64,000 nt of DNA from Terrisporobacter mayombei (GCF_020748465.1 NZ_JAHZMP010000006.1:124001-188000); one strand, 5' to 3'. Shown: positions 27,768 to 37,529, counted from the stretch's first letter. The notes: generated by a model from the sequence alone, not told the origin. Translations and numbers: made by a program.

Positions 27768-29702
27768 TTATAAATATATGTCAGCCAATTCTTGTTTAAT
27801 ATAATTATCTGTACTTATTTGTTTAACATCATTTCCATCATTGTAATTCTTTATCACTATAGGAATATTTATTATAAAACTTGTGCCTACATTTTTTATG
27901 GATTTAGCGCTTATATTTCCGTTGTGGCAATCTACAAAGGCTTTAACGATAGATAGCCCTATTCCACTACCTTCATTTGTTCTAGCTAAAGAATTATCCA
28001 CTCTTACAAATCTATCAAATATTTTATTTAAGTTTTCATCATCAATTCCTATACCATCATCTTCTATTACAATATGTAAATTATTTTCACATACATATAC
28101 CCTTACATCTACAAATCCTGCTTCTTTTGAATATTTAATACCATTAGATAATAAATTTAGCACTACTCTTTCTATTTTATTTTTATCTACAGACATAATT
28201 ATCTCTTCTTCTTTTGTATCAAAAGTTATATCTATATTTCTAGCTTGTGCATATGGAACAACTGACAGCACTGTGTCTTCTATTACTTCAACTATATTTA
28301 CATTTTCCATATTTAAATTAATCTCTTGTGAGTCTATTTTTTCTAGGTCTATTATATTATTAACTAATTTCAAAAGCCTTTGACAGTTATCTTCAACCAA
28401 AACGATGTTCTTCTCGCTTATAAAATATTTTTCATCTTGCTTTTTCACATATTTAGTTAATTGCATTACAGAGTTTATTACAGTTATAGGTGTTTTTAAT
28501 TCATGATTCATATTAATTATAAAATGATTTTTAAGCTTATTTATTTCTTCAATTTCTTTCATCGCTTTTTTAAGAATTTCTTCATGTTTTTTCTTATATG
28601 CTAAATATCGTATAAGAGTAATTATAACTATTATTAATGCAACAACAAATAATATTATAAATATAAATACTCCCTTATATAAAGTTATAAAATCCTTTGG
28701 TGAGTTAATTAACTTACTATCTTCTGGAAGCATATTCGGTTTAATCTGAGACTTGCTCATATTAATATAATCAAACATATATTTATTTGCATCATTGTCA
28801 CTTATATACAACGGCTTTACTTTTTTCCCTTCAATAAAATCTCTAGCTATCTCTCCTACCTTTTTACATTGGCTATATATACTTACTACTTTCCCACCTA
28901 TACTCCCACTTCCGATTCCTTCTTCTACTAAGTTATATATAGGAATGTTATTAGTAGTTTCATTAATTAGTTCATTTATATCATTATCACTTATCCAATT
29001 AGAGTTTTTAAAATCATTTGGATATATGGTTAAGATTGCATTATTTTCATCTAAATGTTTTATTTTCTTTTTGAATTCATTTTCTGATAATTTACTTGTA
29101 TATATAAACTTAAAATTTATATCTTTAAATTTGGGTATTATTTCATTTTTTAATGCTTCTATTTCTTTACTATCTTCATAATTATTTATTACCACTATAT
29201 TGTTTGTAAAAGGATGATACTTTCTAATTAAATTTATTGTAGATTCAATAGAGAGAGCTTGCTTTACTCCTGTAATTTTATCTTTACTAATAGCTTCTTC
29301 AATTATCTCATTATTTGATACACCAAAAAAAATAATAGGTAGATCTTTTAAAATTTCATCTCTATTTTTTATTGCAAATTTCAATGTGTAATAATCCCCT
29401 ACTATTATCGCATCATAACGTTCTTCTTGTAATGTATTCTTTAACTCATCAACAAAATATTTTTGTTCTTCTTTATTCTCAATAATACTTTCACTAAAAT
29501 ATTTAGTATGTAAATCTATACCTTGTTCTAAACCCTCTTTTATGCCTGATATTCTTTTTTCAAAATCTGAAGTACAGGAGCTATAAGTAGTTATAAACAA
29601 TACGTTTCTTTTTTCACTTGCATAAATTTCATATGGAAATAAGTTCATTCCTATTAATATAGTAAATGTAATTACTACTATTTTCTTTAAATATTCTCCC
29701 AT
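27768..29702 (-). CDS. Sensor histidine kinase with ABC-type substrate-binding sensor domain
   Basis: A 644-residue membrane kinase. A signal sequence (1-28) leads an extracellular region (about 30-335) that looks like the ABC_sub_bind fold: RNVLFITTYSSCTSDFEKRI, then ITGVKQALSIESTINLIRKY. One helix (about 340-365) precedes the HisKA domain with the phospho-acceptor in NMNHELKTPITVI, then N-box NLLSNGIKYS, G1 EDDGIGID, F-box IFDRFVRVD and G2 GSGIGLSIVKA. It should sense an external small molecule. No response regulator gene is adjacent, so it is an orphan here. Confidence 0.88.
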   Translation of the reverse strand: MGEYLKKIVVITFTILIGMNLFPYEIYASEKRNVLFITTYSSCTSDFEKRISGIKEGLEQGIDLHTKYFSESIIENKEEQKYFVDELKNTLQEERYDAIIVGDYYTLKFAIKNRDEILKDLPIIFFGVSNNEIIEEAISKDKITGVKQALSIESTINLIRKYHPFTNNIVVINNYEDSKEIEALKNEIIPKFKDINFKFIYTSKLSENEFKKKIKHLDENNAILTIYPNDFKNSNWISDNDINELINETTNNIPIYNLVEEGIGSGSIGGKVVSIYSQCKKVGEIARDFIEGKKVKPLYISDNDANKYMFDYINMSKSQIKPNMLPEDSKLINSPKDFITLYKGVFIFIILFVVALIIVIITLIRYLAYKKKHEEILKKAMKEIEEINKLKNHFIINMNHELKTPITVINSVMQLTKYVKKQDEKYFISEKNIVLVEDNCQRLLKLVNNIIDLEKIDSQEINLNMENVNIVEVIEDTVLSVVPYAQARNIDITFDTKEEEIIMSVDKNKIERVVLNLLSNGIKYSKEAGFVDVRVYVCENNLHIVIEDDGIGIDDENLNKIFDRFVRVDNSLARTNEGSGIGLSIVKAFVDCHNGNISAKSIKNVGTSFIINIPIVIKNYNDGNDVKQISTDNYIKQELADIYL

Positions 29703-29847
29703 ATTATACCTCCTAATTTTAACTGATTTTTTAATTATACTAAATTAGTCAGTACTTTTATAGCATTTAATATAACCGAATTAGAAGAATCGTTTTCCTT
29801 TTTTTATTCAAACAGCTCAATTTGTTAAATTTAATTAGATCAGAAAT

Positions 29848-29904
29848 AAAAAAGGAGTTGCATTTAAGATGAGATTTTACTACATCTAAAATATAACTCC
29901 TTAA
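29848..29904 (-). terminator. Terminator of the glycine reductase locus 1
   Basis: A long imperfect stem pairs 29852-29871 with 29883-29902 (AAGGAGTT ... AACTCCTT at the base), and on the minus strand ends in TTTTTTATTTC. It lies just after the grdCD stop. Confidence 0.85.
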
Positions 29905-29910
29905 TTAGTA

Positions 29911-32481
29911 TTATTCACTTATGAATTTTGCTTCTATTAATAATGCTCTAGATTTTTCCACATTAGCAAGACTAACTAATACTATTGGTCCAGTACAACC
30001 CATCCCGCTTTCAGCATAAATTTTATTTTTCCATAAAACCTCTACTGCATATTCTAAATCCATTACATCTACTCCAGATATTTGCTCTGTTACAACTTCT
30101 TTTTCTGGTGCTTCTATCTTTTCTTCAGTTTCTGAAGATGCTTGAGGTTTAGATTTTTTTAGTCCTTGTAGAACCTCGTTAAACCCAGCTTTTTCAACTT
30201 TTGCAAATTCTTCTTTTGATATATTGTGAACATCGTTATTCACAAGTTCAGCTGCAAACTTGATTGCTCCTTCTATAACTGGTGCACCTGATGCTCTTGA
30301 TATGATCATTATTAATTTATTGAAATCTTTGCCTATTCCTGGTCCATATCCATATCCTACAGATTCATATTTTCCACCTGAATTATAAGCAGAGAACATT
30401 TTTATTAATAAGTTTCCTGTTAATGAATCAGTAACCATTACGTCAGCTGACGCTATCATTAAGTCATTACCTCTCATAACGACTCCACCATCTGCTCTAT
30501 CAGACTGTGCAAAATTTATGTCATAACCTTTTTCTTTTAATGTTTTAAGAGCTATTTCTACTTGTCTAGCACCATCTACGTTAGCTATTCCAACTGTTGG
30601 ATTTTTGATTCCACAAGCTTTAGCAGTTATTATTCCGTAGATAGCATTTTTAACCATTCCTTCTACTCTATCAGCAGAAGAAGTTCCTGTAGTAGTTGCT
30701 ATGAACATTTCTCTTCCTTTTTCAGGCGTCACTACTCTACCTACTGTAGATACTCCTATTGGGAATGGATAGTGCATAGTTACTGCCCCGTCAACTTTTT
30801 TGCTGTCTAAAAGATTTTCCATTAATTCATGTGCTTCTTTTTCACAATCAGTTTTAACATGTTTTAAACCTTCAGCACTTTCACTACCTATCGTAGTAAC
30901 AGAAATGTTTGATTTAATAGCTTTTAAAGCTCCTTCAATTACATTTTTTTCACCATGTTCGCTTCCTATAGTAGTTATTGCTATTTTAGGTATTTTTACA
31001 TCTACTGCCGCTTCATCTTCTTCTAAATCTTGGAATTTCTTAGCTTGATTTTCTTCTATTACAAATGATATACCATCAAATAAATTTGTCATTCTTCCAA
31101 GGAATAAACTTCCTTTACCAACTATCATGGCATTTTTAACTTTACCATCCATTATATCTTCTCTAGCAAATCCTAGATAAGGTACTCCTGATGGTATATG
31201 TCCTTGAGTAGGAGCCCAACCTACCATACCATGATTTTCTATAAATGAAGGTAATTCTTTTCTATCTAAGTTACCCATCTTAACAGCTAGCGCACCTATC
31301 ATTTTGTAGTTAGCATTAGGTACATCTCCAGCTCCTGCTGGCTTAGTTATATCTGGGTTTTGCATTTCTGCTGAATATTTTTGTACATCAGTTATTTTTA
31401 ATCCAGCTTTTTCAAGCGGCACACTAACTAAGGAACTAATTACTGCTTGAGGAGAAGAACCAGTTCCTACAGTGTGACGTCCTACAATATCATTTCTTAT
31501 CTCTGGGCTTTCGCCGTCATTTTCACTTACTAATACTGCAAATCCAGCAACCATATCTTCAAGTATTGGCATACCTTTTTTAACATGATCTTTTCCATTC
31601 ATGCCAAGTTTTGCAGTAGAACCACCAGCACAAACTATTACATTTTTGAATGTACCACTTTTCACAAGAGCAGCAGCGTGAACCATAGCATGAGCAGGTC
31701 CTGCGCAGAATCCTCTAACGTCCGATCCTGTAGCATTGTTAAGTCCTGCTATTTCAGCAGCAGCTTTGGCAAAGTTTCCTCCACCTCTTTGGTTCATATC
31801 ACCACACGCTTCTTCACAACAATCTATAACATAATCTATATCATCTTTATTTACATTGTTTTTATCAAGCATATTCATTATAGAGAAAGCACAAGAAGCT
31901 TTTGATACTAAATTTTCAAATAAAACATGAGCAGATAAGTTAGTGTCTACATCATGAGCATTTTTTACACAACCTACTACTTCTCCATTATTATATAAAG
32001 GTTCTGCATGTTCTTCTTCTATAAATTTCATTATAGTATCTAATTCTTCACCTTCTTTAATTTTACCAACTAAATCAGATGAAATTAACTTGTTCTCGTT
32101 TAATAAATTCTTGCTTAAAGATGCAAAGTTTTTTTCTAATTTAACTAAATCAAATACATCACATATTTGCATTAACCCTATAAACTCTTCTTGTGGCATT
32201 ATTTCTCCAAACTTACCATATTTACTAGCATCTGGAGTTTCTTTATCATGCCAAGGCATTGCATATTTTGATAATTCATCTGGAGTTATATTTCCTATAT
32301 AGGCTTGATTTGGTGGGTATTTTACCACTTCATCATAAGTTCTTATATGATCTTTTAATACTTTTAAATACTCAGAATCTGGATTAACTACTCTCTCAGT
32401 AGTTTGAGTAGTCCCGTTATGAATTACCATATCAGGAGTATGAGCAAGTATGTATCCTGCTGCTTTTAATACACTATTCAT
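29911..32481 (-). CDS. Glycine reductase component C, fused GrdC-GrdD
   Basis: An 856-residue protein that joins the two component C subunits. Residues 1 to about 480 are GrdC, a ketoacyl-synthase-like subunit (FCAGPAHAMVHAAALVKSG, VGTGSSPQAVISSL, MIGALAVKMG). From about 490 the frame continues as GrdD, a PlsX-like subunit (IPKIAITTIGSEHG, GVSTVGRVVTPEKGREMF, VMVTDSLTGNLLIKM), to the catalytic cysteine Cys829 in ESGMGCTGPIV. Component C takes the carboxymethyl-selenoether from GrdA and yields acetyl phosphate. The subunits are normally two genes; here the frame is continuous with almost no linker. It is the last gene of locus 1, separated from grdA by a 13-bp hairpin; AGGGGGA precedes the ATG. 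Confidence 0.9.
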   Translation of the reverse strand: MNSVLKAAGYILAHTPDMVIHNGTTQTTERVVNPDSEYLKVLKDHIRTYDEVVKYPPNQAYIGNITPDELSKYAMPWHDKETPDASKYGKFGEIMPQEEFIGLMQICDVFDLVKLEKNFASLSKNLLNENKLISSDLVGKIKEGEELDTIMKFIEEEHAEPLYNNGEVVGCVKNAHDVDTNLSAHVLFENLVSKASCAFSIMNMLDKNNVNKDDIDYVIDCCEEACGDMNQRGGGNFAKAAAEIAGLNNATGSDVRGFCAGPAHAMVHAAALVKSGTFKNVIVCAGGSTAKLGMNGKDHVKKGMPILEDMVAGFAVLVSENDGESPEIRNDIVGRHTVGTGSSPQAVISSLVSVPLEKAGLKITDVQKYSAEMQNPDITKPAGAGDVPNANYKMIGALAVKMGNLDRKELPSFIENHGMVGWAPTQGHIPSGVPYLGFAREDIMDGKVKNAMIVGKGSLFLGRMTNLFDGISFVIEENQAKKFQDLEEDEAAVDVKIPKIAITTIGSEHGEKNVIEGALKAIKSNISVTTIGSESAEGLKHVKTDCEKEAHELMENLLDSKKVDGAVTMHYPFPIGVSTVGRVVTPEKGREMFIATTTGTSSADRVEGMVKNAIYGIITAKACGIKNPTVGIANVDGARQVEIALKTLKEKGYDINFAQSDRADGGVVMRGNDLMIASADVMVTDSLTGNLLIKMFSAYNSGGKYESVGYGYGPGIGKDFNKLIMIISRASGAPVIEGAIKFAAELVNNDVHNISKEEFAKVEKAGFNEVLQGLKKSKPQASSETEEKIEAPEKEVVTEQISGVDVMDLEYAVEVLWKNKIYAESGMGCTGPIVLVSLANVEKSRALLIEAKFISE

Positions 32482-32502
32482 ATTGTTCCCCCTATTTTGA
32501 AA

Positions 32503-32548
32503 TTAGCTAATCGATAAAAGTTTAAAATACTCTTCATCGATTAGCTAA
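32503..32548 (-). promoter_or_regulatory. Intercistronic hairpin between grdA and grdCD
   Basis: A 13-bp perfect stem (TTAGCTAATCGAT / ATCGATTAGCTAA) with a 20-nt loop sits between the grdA stop and the grdCD ribosome site. No T tract follows, so it looks like an mRNA processing or stabilising element rather than a terminator. It could set a higher grdA than grdCD level. Confidence 0.75.
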
Positions 32549-32573
32549 ATTATTTTAATCCTTATAGATTTTC

Positions 32574-33044
32574 TTAATATTTACAGAATTGTTCTCTTAT
32601 AGATGACATTTCACCTACTATATCATCAACATCTAATACCATTTCCATCATACCTATTTGCTCGTCATAAATACCAGCATCAAATTCTTCTTTTACTTGT
32701 GGCTCACAAGCATGGTATACTTGAAGTCCTAACTGGACTCCTGTCAATGGACCTGCATATGTTGGGTCTCCTGCAGTTACAGTTTCTGCAGCAAGTCCTG
32801 CAGCTTCACCTTCTGCAGCACCTAACATAACAACAATATTCTCACAACCAAATTCTTCAGCAAATTCTTTTACTCTTTTTTGGTTTTCTAGGTCCATTGC
32901 TCCAGCAGCAGTTCAGACAAAGCATTCAGTTGAAGAGAAAACAACCTCTCCACCAGCTGTCTTAACACATTCTTCTATTGCTGGACCAGGAATACCATCT
33001 CTGTCACCGATTATGATGACTTTCTTTTTTTCTAATATACTCAT
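32574..33044 (-). CDS. grdA: Glycine reductase selenoprotein A (locus 1)
   Basis: A 156-residue selenoprotein. The frame from the ATG at 33044 (AGGAGG ribosome site) reads [20 protein letters not shown], reaches ECFV and then UGA at 32913-32915, followed by [14 protein letters not shown]. The UGA is codon 44, the selenocysteine position known for GrdA. GrdA receives the carboxymethyl group from the GrdE/B-bound glycine and passes it to component C; thioredoxin restores it. Conserved blocks include [20 protein letters not shown] and [15 protein letters not shown] normal annotation pipeline would truncate it at 32897. Confidence 0.95.
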
Positions 33045-33078
33045 TAGAAATACCTCCTGTCCTTATTTTTTTATTTTC

Positions 33079-33100
33079 AAGGGGTTCATATTTAACCCTT
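33079..33100 (-). promoter_or_regulatory. Short hairpin between trxA and grdA
   Basis: AAGGGGTT / AACCCTT (7 bp with a bulged G) lies between the trxA stop and the grdA ribosome site, so grdA is flanked by hairpins on both sides in locus 1. On the minus strand it is followed by GAAAATAAAAAAATAAGG, which has no T tract. Confidence 0.55.
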
Positions 33101-33115
33101 TAAAACAATTTTTGA

Positions 33116-33433
33116 TTATAAATATTTTTTGATCATTGCTTCGATGTTTTCTTCAGTTGCATCGTCTTTAACTACTTCTTCAACCTTAGCTCCATCTTTA
33201 TATATAGCAATAACAGGTAAACCTAATATTTTTTCACTTATAGCAAGTCTTCTTGCTTTAGTTGTATTCAATTTAGTGAACTTTAATTGTTCTCCATATT
33301 TTTCACTTAAAGACTCAACTGTAGGCATTAATGCCGCGCATGGCTCGCATCCATCACCAAAGAAATCTACCAATACATATCCTTCACTTTCAAGAACTTC
33401 TGTTTTAAAAGTATTCTTATCTACTACTAACAT
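33116..33433 (-). CDS. trxA: Thioredoxin of the glycine reductase system
   Basis: A 105-residue thioredoxin with the atypical active site GDGCEPC (Cys29 and Cys32) in place of WCGPC. Non-standard motifs are known for the dedicated thioredoxins of Stickland reductases. It reduces the oxidised GrdA selenide-sulfide after each turnover. It lies between trxB and grdA in one transcript; the cis-proline region is [12 protein letters not shown]. Confidence 0.93.
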   Translation of the reverse strand: MLVVDKNTFKTEVLESEGYVLVDFFGDGCEPCAALMPTVESLSEKYGEQLKFTKLNTTKARRLAISEKILGLPVIAIYKDGAKVEEVVKDDATEENIEAMIKKYL

Positions 33434-33447
33434 TTTTTACCTCCCCA

Positions 33448-34386
33448 TTAGTCTAAAGATTCTATATATTTTTCAACTTGAACAGCTGCTATAGCACCAT
33501 CTGATGCTGCAGTTACTACTTGTCTTAGAGACTTAACTCTAACATCTCCTGCAGCAAATACTCCATCTATATTAGTCTTCATATCTTCATCAGTTACTAT
33601 ATAACCTTTTTCCATAGTTAGTATATCTTTAAACATATCTGTTTTTGGAACATATCCAACGAATCCGAATAATCCAAACGTCATATCTTCTTCGTCAGCT
33701 TCTATAGTGGTTAATTCACCTGTTTTTACATTTTCAACAACCATAGTACTTAATATTCCATCTCCTGATACCTCTTTAACTACTGTATCCCACATGAACT
33801 TCATCTTAGGATTTTTAAATGCTTTATCTTGTATAGATTTAGCAGCTCTAAGTTCATCTCTTCTGTGTATTAATGTTACACTTCTTCCGAACTTAGTTAA
33901 AAACATTGCTTCCTCAACTGCTGTGTCTCCACCACCAACTACATATATATCGAAATCTTCGAAGAAAGATCCGTCACATGTAGCACAGTATGATACACCC
34001 TTACCTATATATTCTCTTTCATTTGCACAACCTATTGGTCTTGATGAAGCACCTGTAGCTATTATTACAGCTTTGGCTTGGTAAGTACCTTTTTTACCTT
34101 TTAGCTCTTTTACAGAACCTTCTAAATTAACTGATTCTATATCATCAATAGCGAATTCAGCGCCAAATTGTAATACTTGCTTATGCATTCTTTCTATTAA
34201 TGATGGTCCTGATTCGCCTTCTAAGCATCCTGGGTAGTTTTCTACTTCAGAAGTTAGGGCTATTTGGCCACCTTCTTTTTTCTTTTCTAATACTAGAGTG
34301 CTTAGTCTTGCTCTTCCTGCATATAATGCAGCTGAAAGTCCTGCAGGACCTCCTCCTATGACTATAACATCATATATTTTACTCAT
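33448..34386 (-). CDS. trxB: Thioredoxin reductase of the glycine reductase system
   Basis: A 312-residue flavoprotein. FAD-binding GGGPAGLSAALYAGRA is at the N-terminus, the redox pair CATC in SYCATCDGSFF near 134, the NAD(P)H motif VVGGGDTAVEEAMFL near 152, and the C-terminal GVFAAGDVR. It re-reduces the neighbouring thioredoxin. The gene is 14 nt upstream of trxA. The nucleotide-binding tail HRRDELRAAK suggests NADPH, but ferredoxin- or NADH-linked variants occur in Clostridia. Confidence 0.95.
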   Translation of the reverse strand: MSKIYDVIVIGGGPAGLSAALYAGRARLSTLVLEKKKEGGQIALTSEVENYPGCLEGESGPSLIERMHKQVLQFGAEFAIDDIESVNLEGSVKELKGKKGTYQAKAVIIATGASSRPIGCANEREYIGKGVSYCATCDGSFFEDFDIYVVGGGDTAVEEAMFLTKFGRSVTLIHRRDELRAAKSIQDKAFKNPKMKFMWDTVVKEVSGDGILSTMVVENVKTGELTTIEADEEDMTFGLFGFVGYVPKTDMFKDILTMEKGYIVTDEDMKTNIDGVFAAGDVRVKSLRQVVTAASDGAIAAVQVEKYIESLD

Positions 34387-34425
34387 TATATTCCCTCCAA
34401 AAGGCTAGTAAATATATCTTAATTC

Positions 34426-35727
34426 TTATTCAAATACAGTTTGGTCTTCAACTTCAGTTTGTAAAGCTTTTAATGCTTTTGTAACTAATTCTCTTCTTAT
34501 TTTCTTTTCTTCCTCTAATGATAATGCTGGATTTCCAAGAGGATGAGGTATAGCTATAGTTGGTACTATTCTATTAGCTCCAACTGTTAAAGAAATAGGA
34601 ACTACTGTACACATGTGTACTACTGGTATTCCAGCTCTTTCTATTTCTTTTACCATCGTTGCACCGCAACGAGTACAAGTACCTCATGTAGAAGTCAAGA
34701 TTACAGCATTAACACCATCTGCAACTAATTCTTTAGCTATTTCAGCAGCATACTTCTTAGCATTTGCAACTGCAGTTCCATTACCAACAGTTGTGTAGAA
34801 GTATTGATGTAAACTTCCTATTACACCTTGCTCTTCAAATTCTCTAAGTACATCTACTGGTAAAACTCTGTCTGGTTCTTCATTTGCATAAACTGGGTCA
34901 TATCCACCATGAGCAGTTTCATGATCAGCGCTGCTTAAATGCTTGAATGAACCTATATCATATTTACCATATTTAGAAGCACTTGAAGATTCTATATGAT
35001 CTGGATTTCCTTTTGGAACTATACCTCCAGAAGTAACTAAAGCTATTTTAGCACTACTTAAATCAACAACAGCTTTATTTGGAGCTACTCTATCGAAATT
35101 AGGCATTGGATACTCAGTAGTAAATTCTTCGCCTTTTAATTTCTTGATTAACATATCTACAGCTCTCTTAGATCCTCTTTCACTATCAAAGAAGTTCTTT
35201 CTTACACCATTTGGCATATATCCTTCTTCTTTTGATGCTCCTATAGGTTCTTTTTTACCTAATTTAAGTGCAAGAGGTGCCATAACTTTAACAGCGTCTC
35301 TCATACCTACTGCAGAGTTTCTAGTTGGTACCATGTAAACTTTTTGTTTGAACATGTCAGCCCCTGGGTTTTCTATATACATACCTGTTAAGGATGGTAT
35401 TCCTAACTCATCTTGTACAGCTGTAGCTATAGTACCACAAGCAACACCATATCTACCTGCATTAAATGCTGGTCCAGCTATAAATATATCTGGGTTATAT
35501 TGTTTAACCATTTCTAAAACTTCTTTTTTAGCTTCTTCTAAGTTTTCATTGAAATAAGAGTCTCCACATATTACTGTAGCTACTATTTCAGCTTCTCCTT
35601 TAAATGCTGCATTGAAAGCAGCACCTGGCCCTACTATACCTTCTCTTACTTCAGGCTTAACATGAGCCATTTCTTCTCCACCTATTTGTGCGAAAAATTG
35701 ATTTATATATTGAACAACTTTTATCAT
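34426..35727 (-). CDS. grdB: Glycine reductase component B gamma selenoprotein (locus 1)
   Basis: A 433-residue selenoprotein, with an in-frame UGA at 34684-34686 (codon 348) in the context LTST-U-GTCTRCGATMVKEI. It binds glycine together with the GrdE fragments and hands the carboxymethyl group to GrdA. The frame opens upstream with TTG at 35733, but the GGGGGG site sits 7 nt before the ATG at 35727, which gives MIKVVQYINQFFAQIGGEE. A perfect 6-bp hairpin follows the UGA as a likely SECIS. It ends 40 nt before trxB. Confidence 0.95.
34657..34671 (-). promoter_or_regulatory. Bacterial SECIS-like hairpin of grdB (locus 1)
   Basis: CGTTGC-GGT-GCAACG forms a perfect 6-bp stem with a GGU loop, starting 12 nt after the UGA on the minus strand. 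Position and GGU loop fit SelB-recognised bacterial SECIS elements. Locus 2 has an identical copy. Confidence 0.75.
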
Positions 35728-35745
35728 CTTCAAACCCCCCTCTCA

Positions 35746-37026
35746 CTATCTTGCACTTAATTTATTAAATCCAAGTTCATTAGTAGCTCCAGTTATTACT
35801 TGAAGCTCTGCAACTATTGATCCATCTGGTTGTAAACTTCCATCAAATCCACCAGCTATAACATCTGCAACTTCTGGATATCCTATTACTTTATCCATTG
35901 GAGGAAGAGTGACAACCTCATTTGCATTTCCTCCAGTAACAACTGCATTTGCTAAAGGATCCGCATCAGCTAATGATTGAGATTTTCCGTCTCTACCAGC
36001 ATATTCATCAGTAACTATAACTGTTTTTATTCCTTTTTCTTCTATCTTCTTACAGTTCATTATTAAGTCTGTATCTGGATTACCAAATCCTTCTTGAGTT
36101 ATAACTACACCATCAACTCCTAAGAACTCTGCTAATTTAGCACTCCAGTTAGAAGATCTCTCTTTATCAGCAAGATAAACGTTTTCATTAGTAAGGATTA
36201 CCCCTACAAAGTTTAATTCTTTACCATGCTTTTCAAATAAATCATGTATAACTGGGTTATTTAAGTGATGATAAGTTGTATTTTTGTCACATGCAGAAAC
36301 ACAGTTACCACTTACTACTGCACCATCCATTATTTCTGTTGGATTTATTAAAGTAGATATAGTTTTCTTACCATCTACTCCATAAACATAAGTGTCATGT
36401 AATAATCCTTGAGTTTGAAGCATATACACATAAGCTACTCTTGGTAGTTCTGGGTATTTTTTGTATCCTTCTATTATTGAATCTGTTTCATAAACTTCTA
36501 CTTCGTCTGGAGTTATATCTTTAGCTAACTCTCCTAAGTATATAGCTGCTTTATATCCTGCATATCTTACAGCTTCTTCGTGATTATGTTGTTTTAAACC
36601 ATCTACTGGTTCACAAACTACTACTAAGTTATTTAACCCTGAGAAAGGTGTATATTTAGAACCTTCACCGCTCATATCTATTATTCCTTCTTGGAAACCT
36701 ACTATTTTTCCTGTTGTTACTACAGCAGAACCTTTAAGCACATTCGTTTTCCCCGAGCCCACTGTTGTTACCTTATTTATCATGCCTGGGAATATTCCTC
36801 CTGGTCCTTCAACTTTAACTCTTGGCTCTATAACGTCTTTAACTGGCATAATACGAATACTATCCCCTGGTTTTGCTATTTCTAAATCCACTGACTTAAT
36901 ATTCTCATCTTCCATTAATAAGTCAATTAACTCTTGCTTATTAACATAAATTACTCCATCTTCCACTTTTGAAACATCAGAAAAACATATGTCTTTAACT
37001 TTTACATATCCTAATTCTAATTTCAA
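35746..37026 (-). CDS. grdE: Glycine reductase component B proprotein GrdE (locus 1)
   Basis: A 426-residue proprotein that self-cleaves at the Asn-Cys bond in VSGNCVSACDKNTTY, turning Cys242 into the pyruvoyl group that forms a Schiff base with glycine. The frame can open at a TTG at 37041, but GGAGGTGA is placed 6 nt before the TTG at 37026, giving MKLELGYVKV; this start puts the cysteine exactly at residue 242. Conserved blocks are GPGGIFPGMINKVTTVGSGK and GLLHDTYVYGVDGK. It lies 140 nt after grdX. Confidence 0.95.
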   Translation of the reverse strand: MKLELGYVKVKDICFSDVSKVEDGVIYVNKQELIDLLMEDENIKSVDLEIAKPGDSIRIMPVKDVIEPRVKVEGPGGIFPGMINKVTTVGSGKTNVLKGSAVVTTGKIVGFQEGIIDMSGEGSKYTPFSGLNNLVVVCEPVDGLKQHNHEEAVRYAGYKAAIYLGELAKDITPDEVEVYETDSIIEGYKKYPELPRVAYVYMLQTQGLLHDTYVYGVDGKKTISTLINPTEIMDGAVVSGNCVSACDKNTTYHHLNNPVIHDLFEKHGKELNFVGVILTNENVYLADKERSSNWSAKLAEFLGVDGVVITQEGFGNPDTDLIMNCKKIEEKGIKTVIVTDEYAGRDGKSQSLADADPLANAVVTGGNANEVVTLPPMDKVIGYPEVADVIAGGFDGSLQPDGSIVAELQVITGATNELGFNKLSAR

Positions 37027-37038
37027 AAAAATCACCTC

Positions 37039-37076
37039 CAAAAATTTTATTTACTTTACAAAAATTTTATTTACTT
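37039..37076. repeat. Tandem 18-bp direct repeat upstream of grdE (locus 1)
   Basis: CAAAAATTTTATTTACTT occurs at 37039-37056 and 37059-37076, a 20-nt period directly upstream of the grdE ribosome site. Locus 2 does not have it. Confidence 0.75.
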
Positions 37077-37166
37077 GAACTAGGTATTTATTTAAAAGCA
37101 CAATAAGCGCTATTAAAACATATTACTATTTCTATGGAATAATAAATTCTGCTAAATATACTCTAT

Positions 37167-37529
37167 TTACTTAAGAGCATTTTCAATTATTGATAAATCT
37201 ACAATTTTAAAATCATTCATTATTCGATCTGTTAATTCAACAGTATAATCTTTATCTTTTTTAAATTTGTCATATGTTAAAATTGCATTTTCAATAATCG
37301 TTAAAGATTTGTAATCTAGGGATTCTTTATAATCAGATATTAGGACTGATTTATATGGAGTTTCATTTGGTTTTATGCTACTAGACAAAGGGTGAGTTAA
37401 AAGTATATGTCCTTCATGAACTCTATCTCTTACATAAAGTAAGATTTCTTTAAAAGAACATTCCTTATAATAAATCTTATAATCACTTTTGTATTTTTCA
37501 TATACTTTATTGTTGTTAGTTATTATCAT
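37167..37529 (-). CDS. grdX: GrdX protein
   Basis: A 120-residue protein of the GrdX family, usually the first gene of glycine reductase operons and of unknown biochemical role. The block GHILLTHPLSSSIKPNETPY (residues 36-55) is the family signature. It is soluble, with no membrane helix. It follows the glycine riboswitch directly; CTGGGGGA precedes the ATG. Locus 2 lacks it. Confidence 0.9.
   Translation of the reverse strand: MIITNNNKVYEKYKSDYKIYYKECSFKEILLYVRDRVHEGHILLTHPLSSSIKPNETPYKSVLISDYKESLDYKSLTIIENAILTYDKFKKDKDYTVELTDRIMNDFKIVDLSIIENALK

Noticed and set aside
32603..32830. Plus-strand frames opposite grdA, grdB, grdE and grdCD
   Set aside because: They are antisense shadows of highly conserved genes and lack ribosome sites.
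32884..32940. SECIS hairpin of grdA
   Set aside because: Only a weak 4-bp stem close to the UGA is visible; too little to list as a separate feature.
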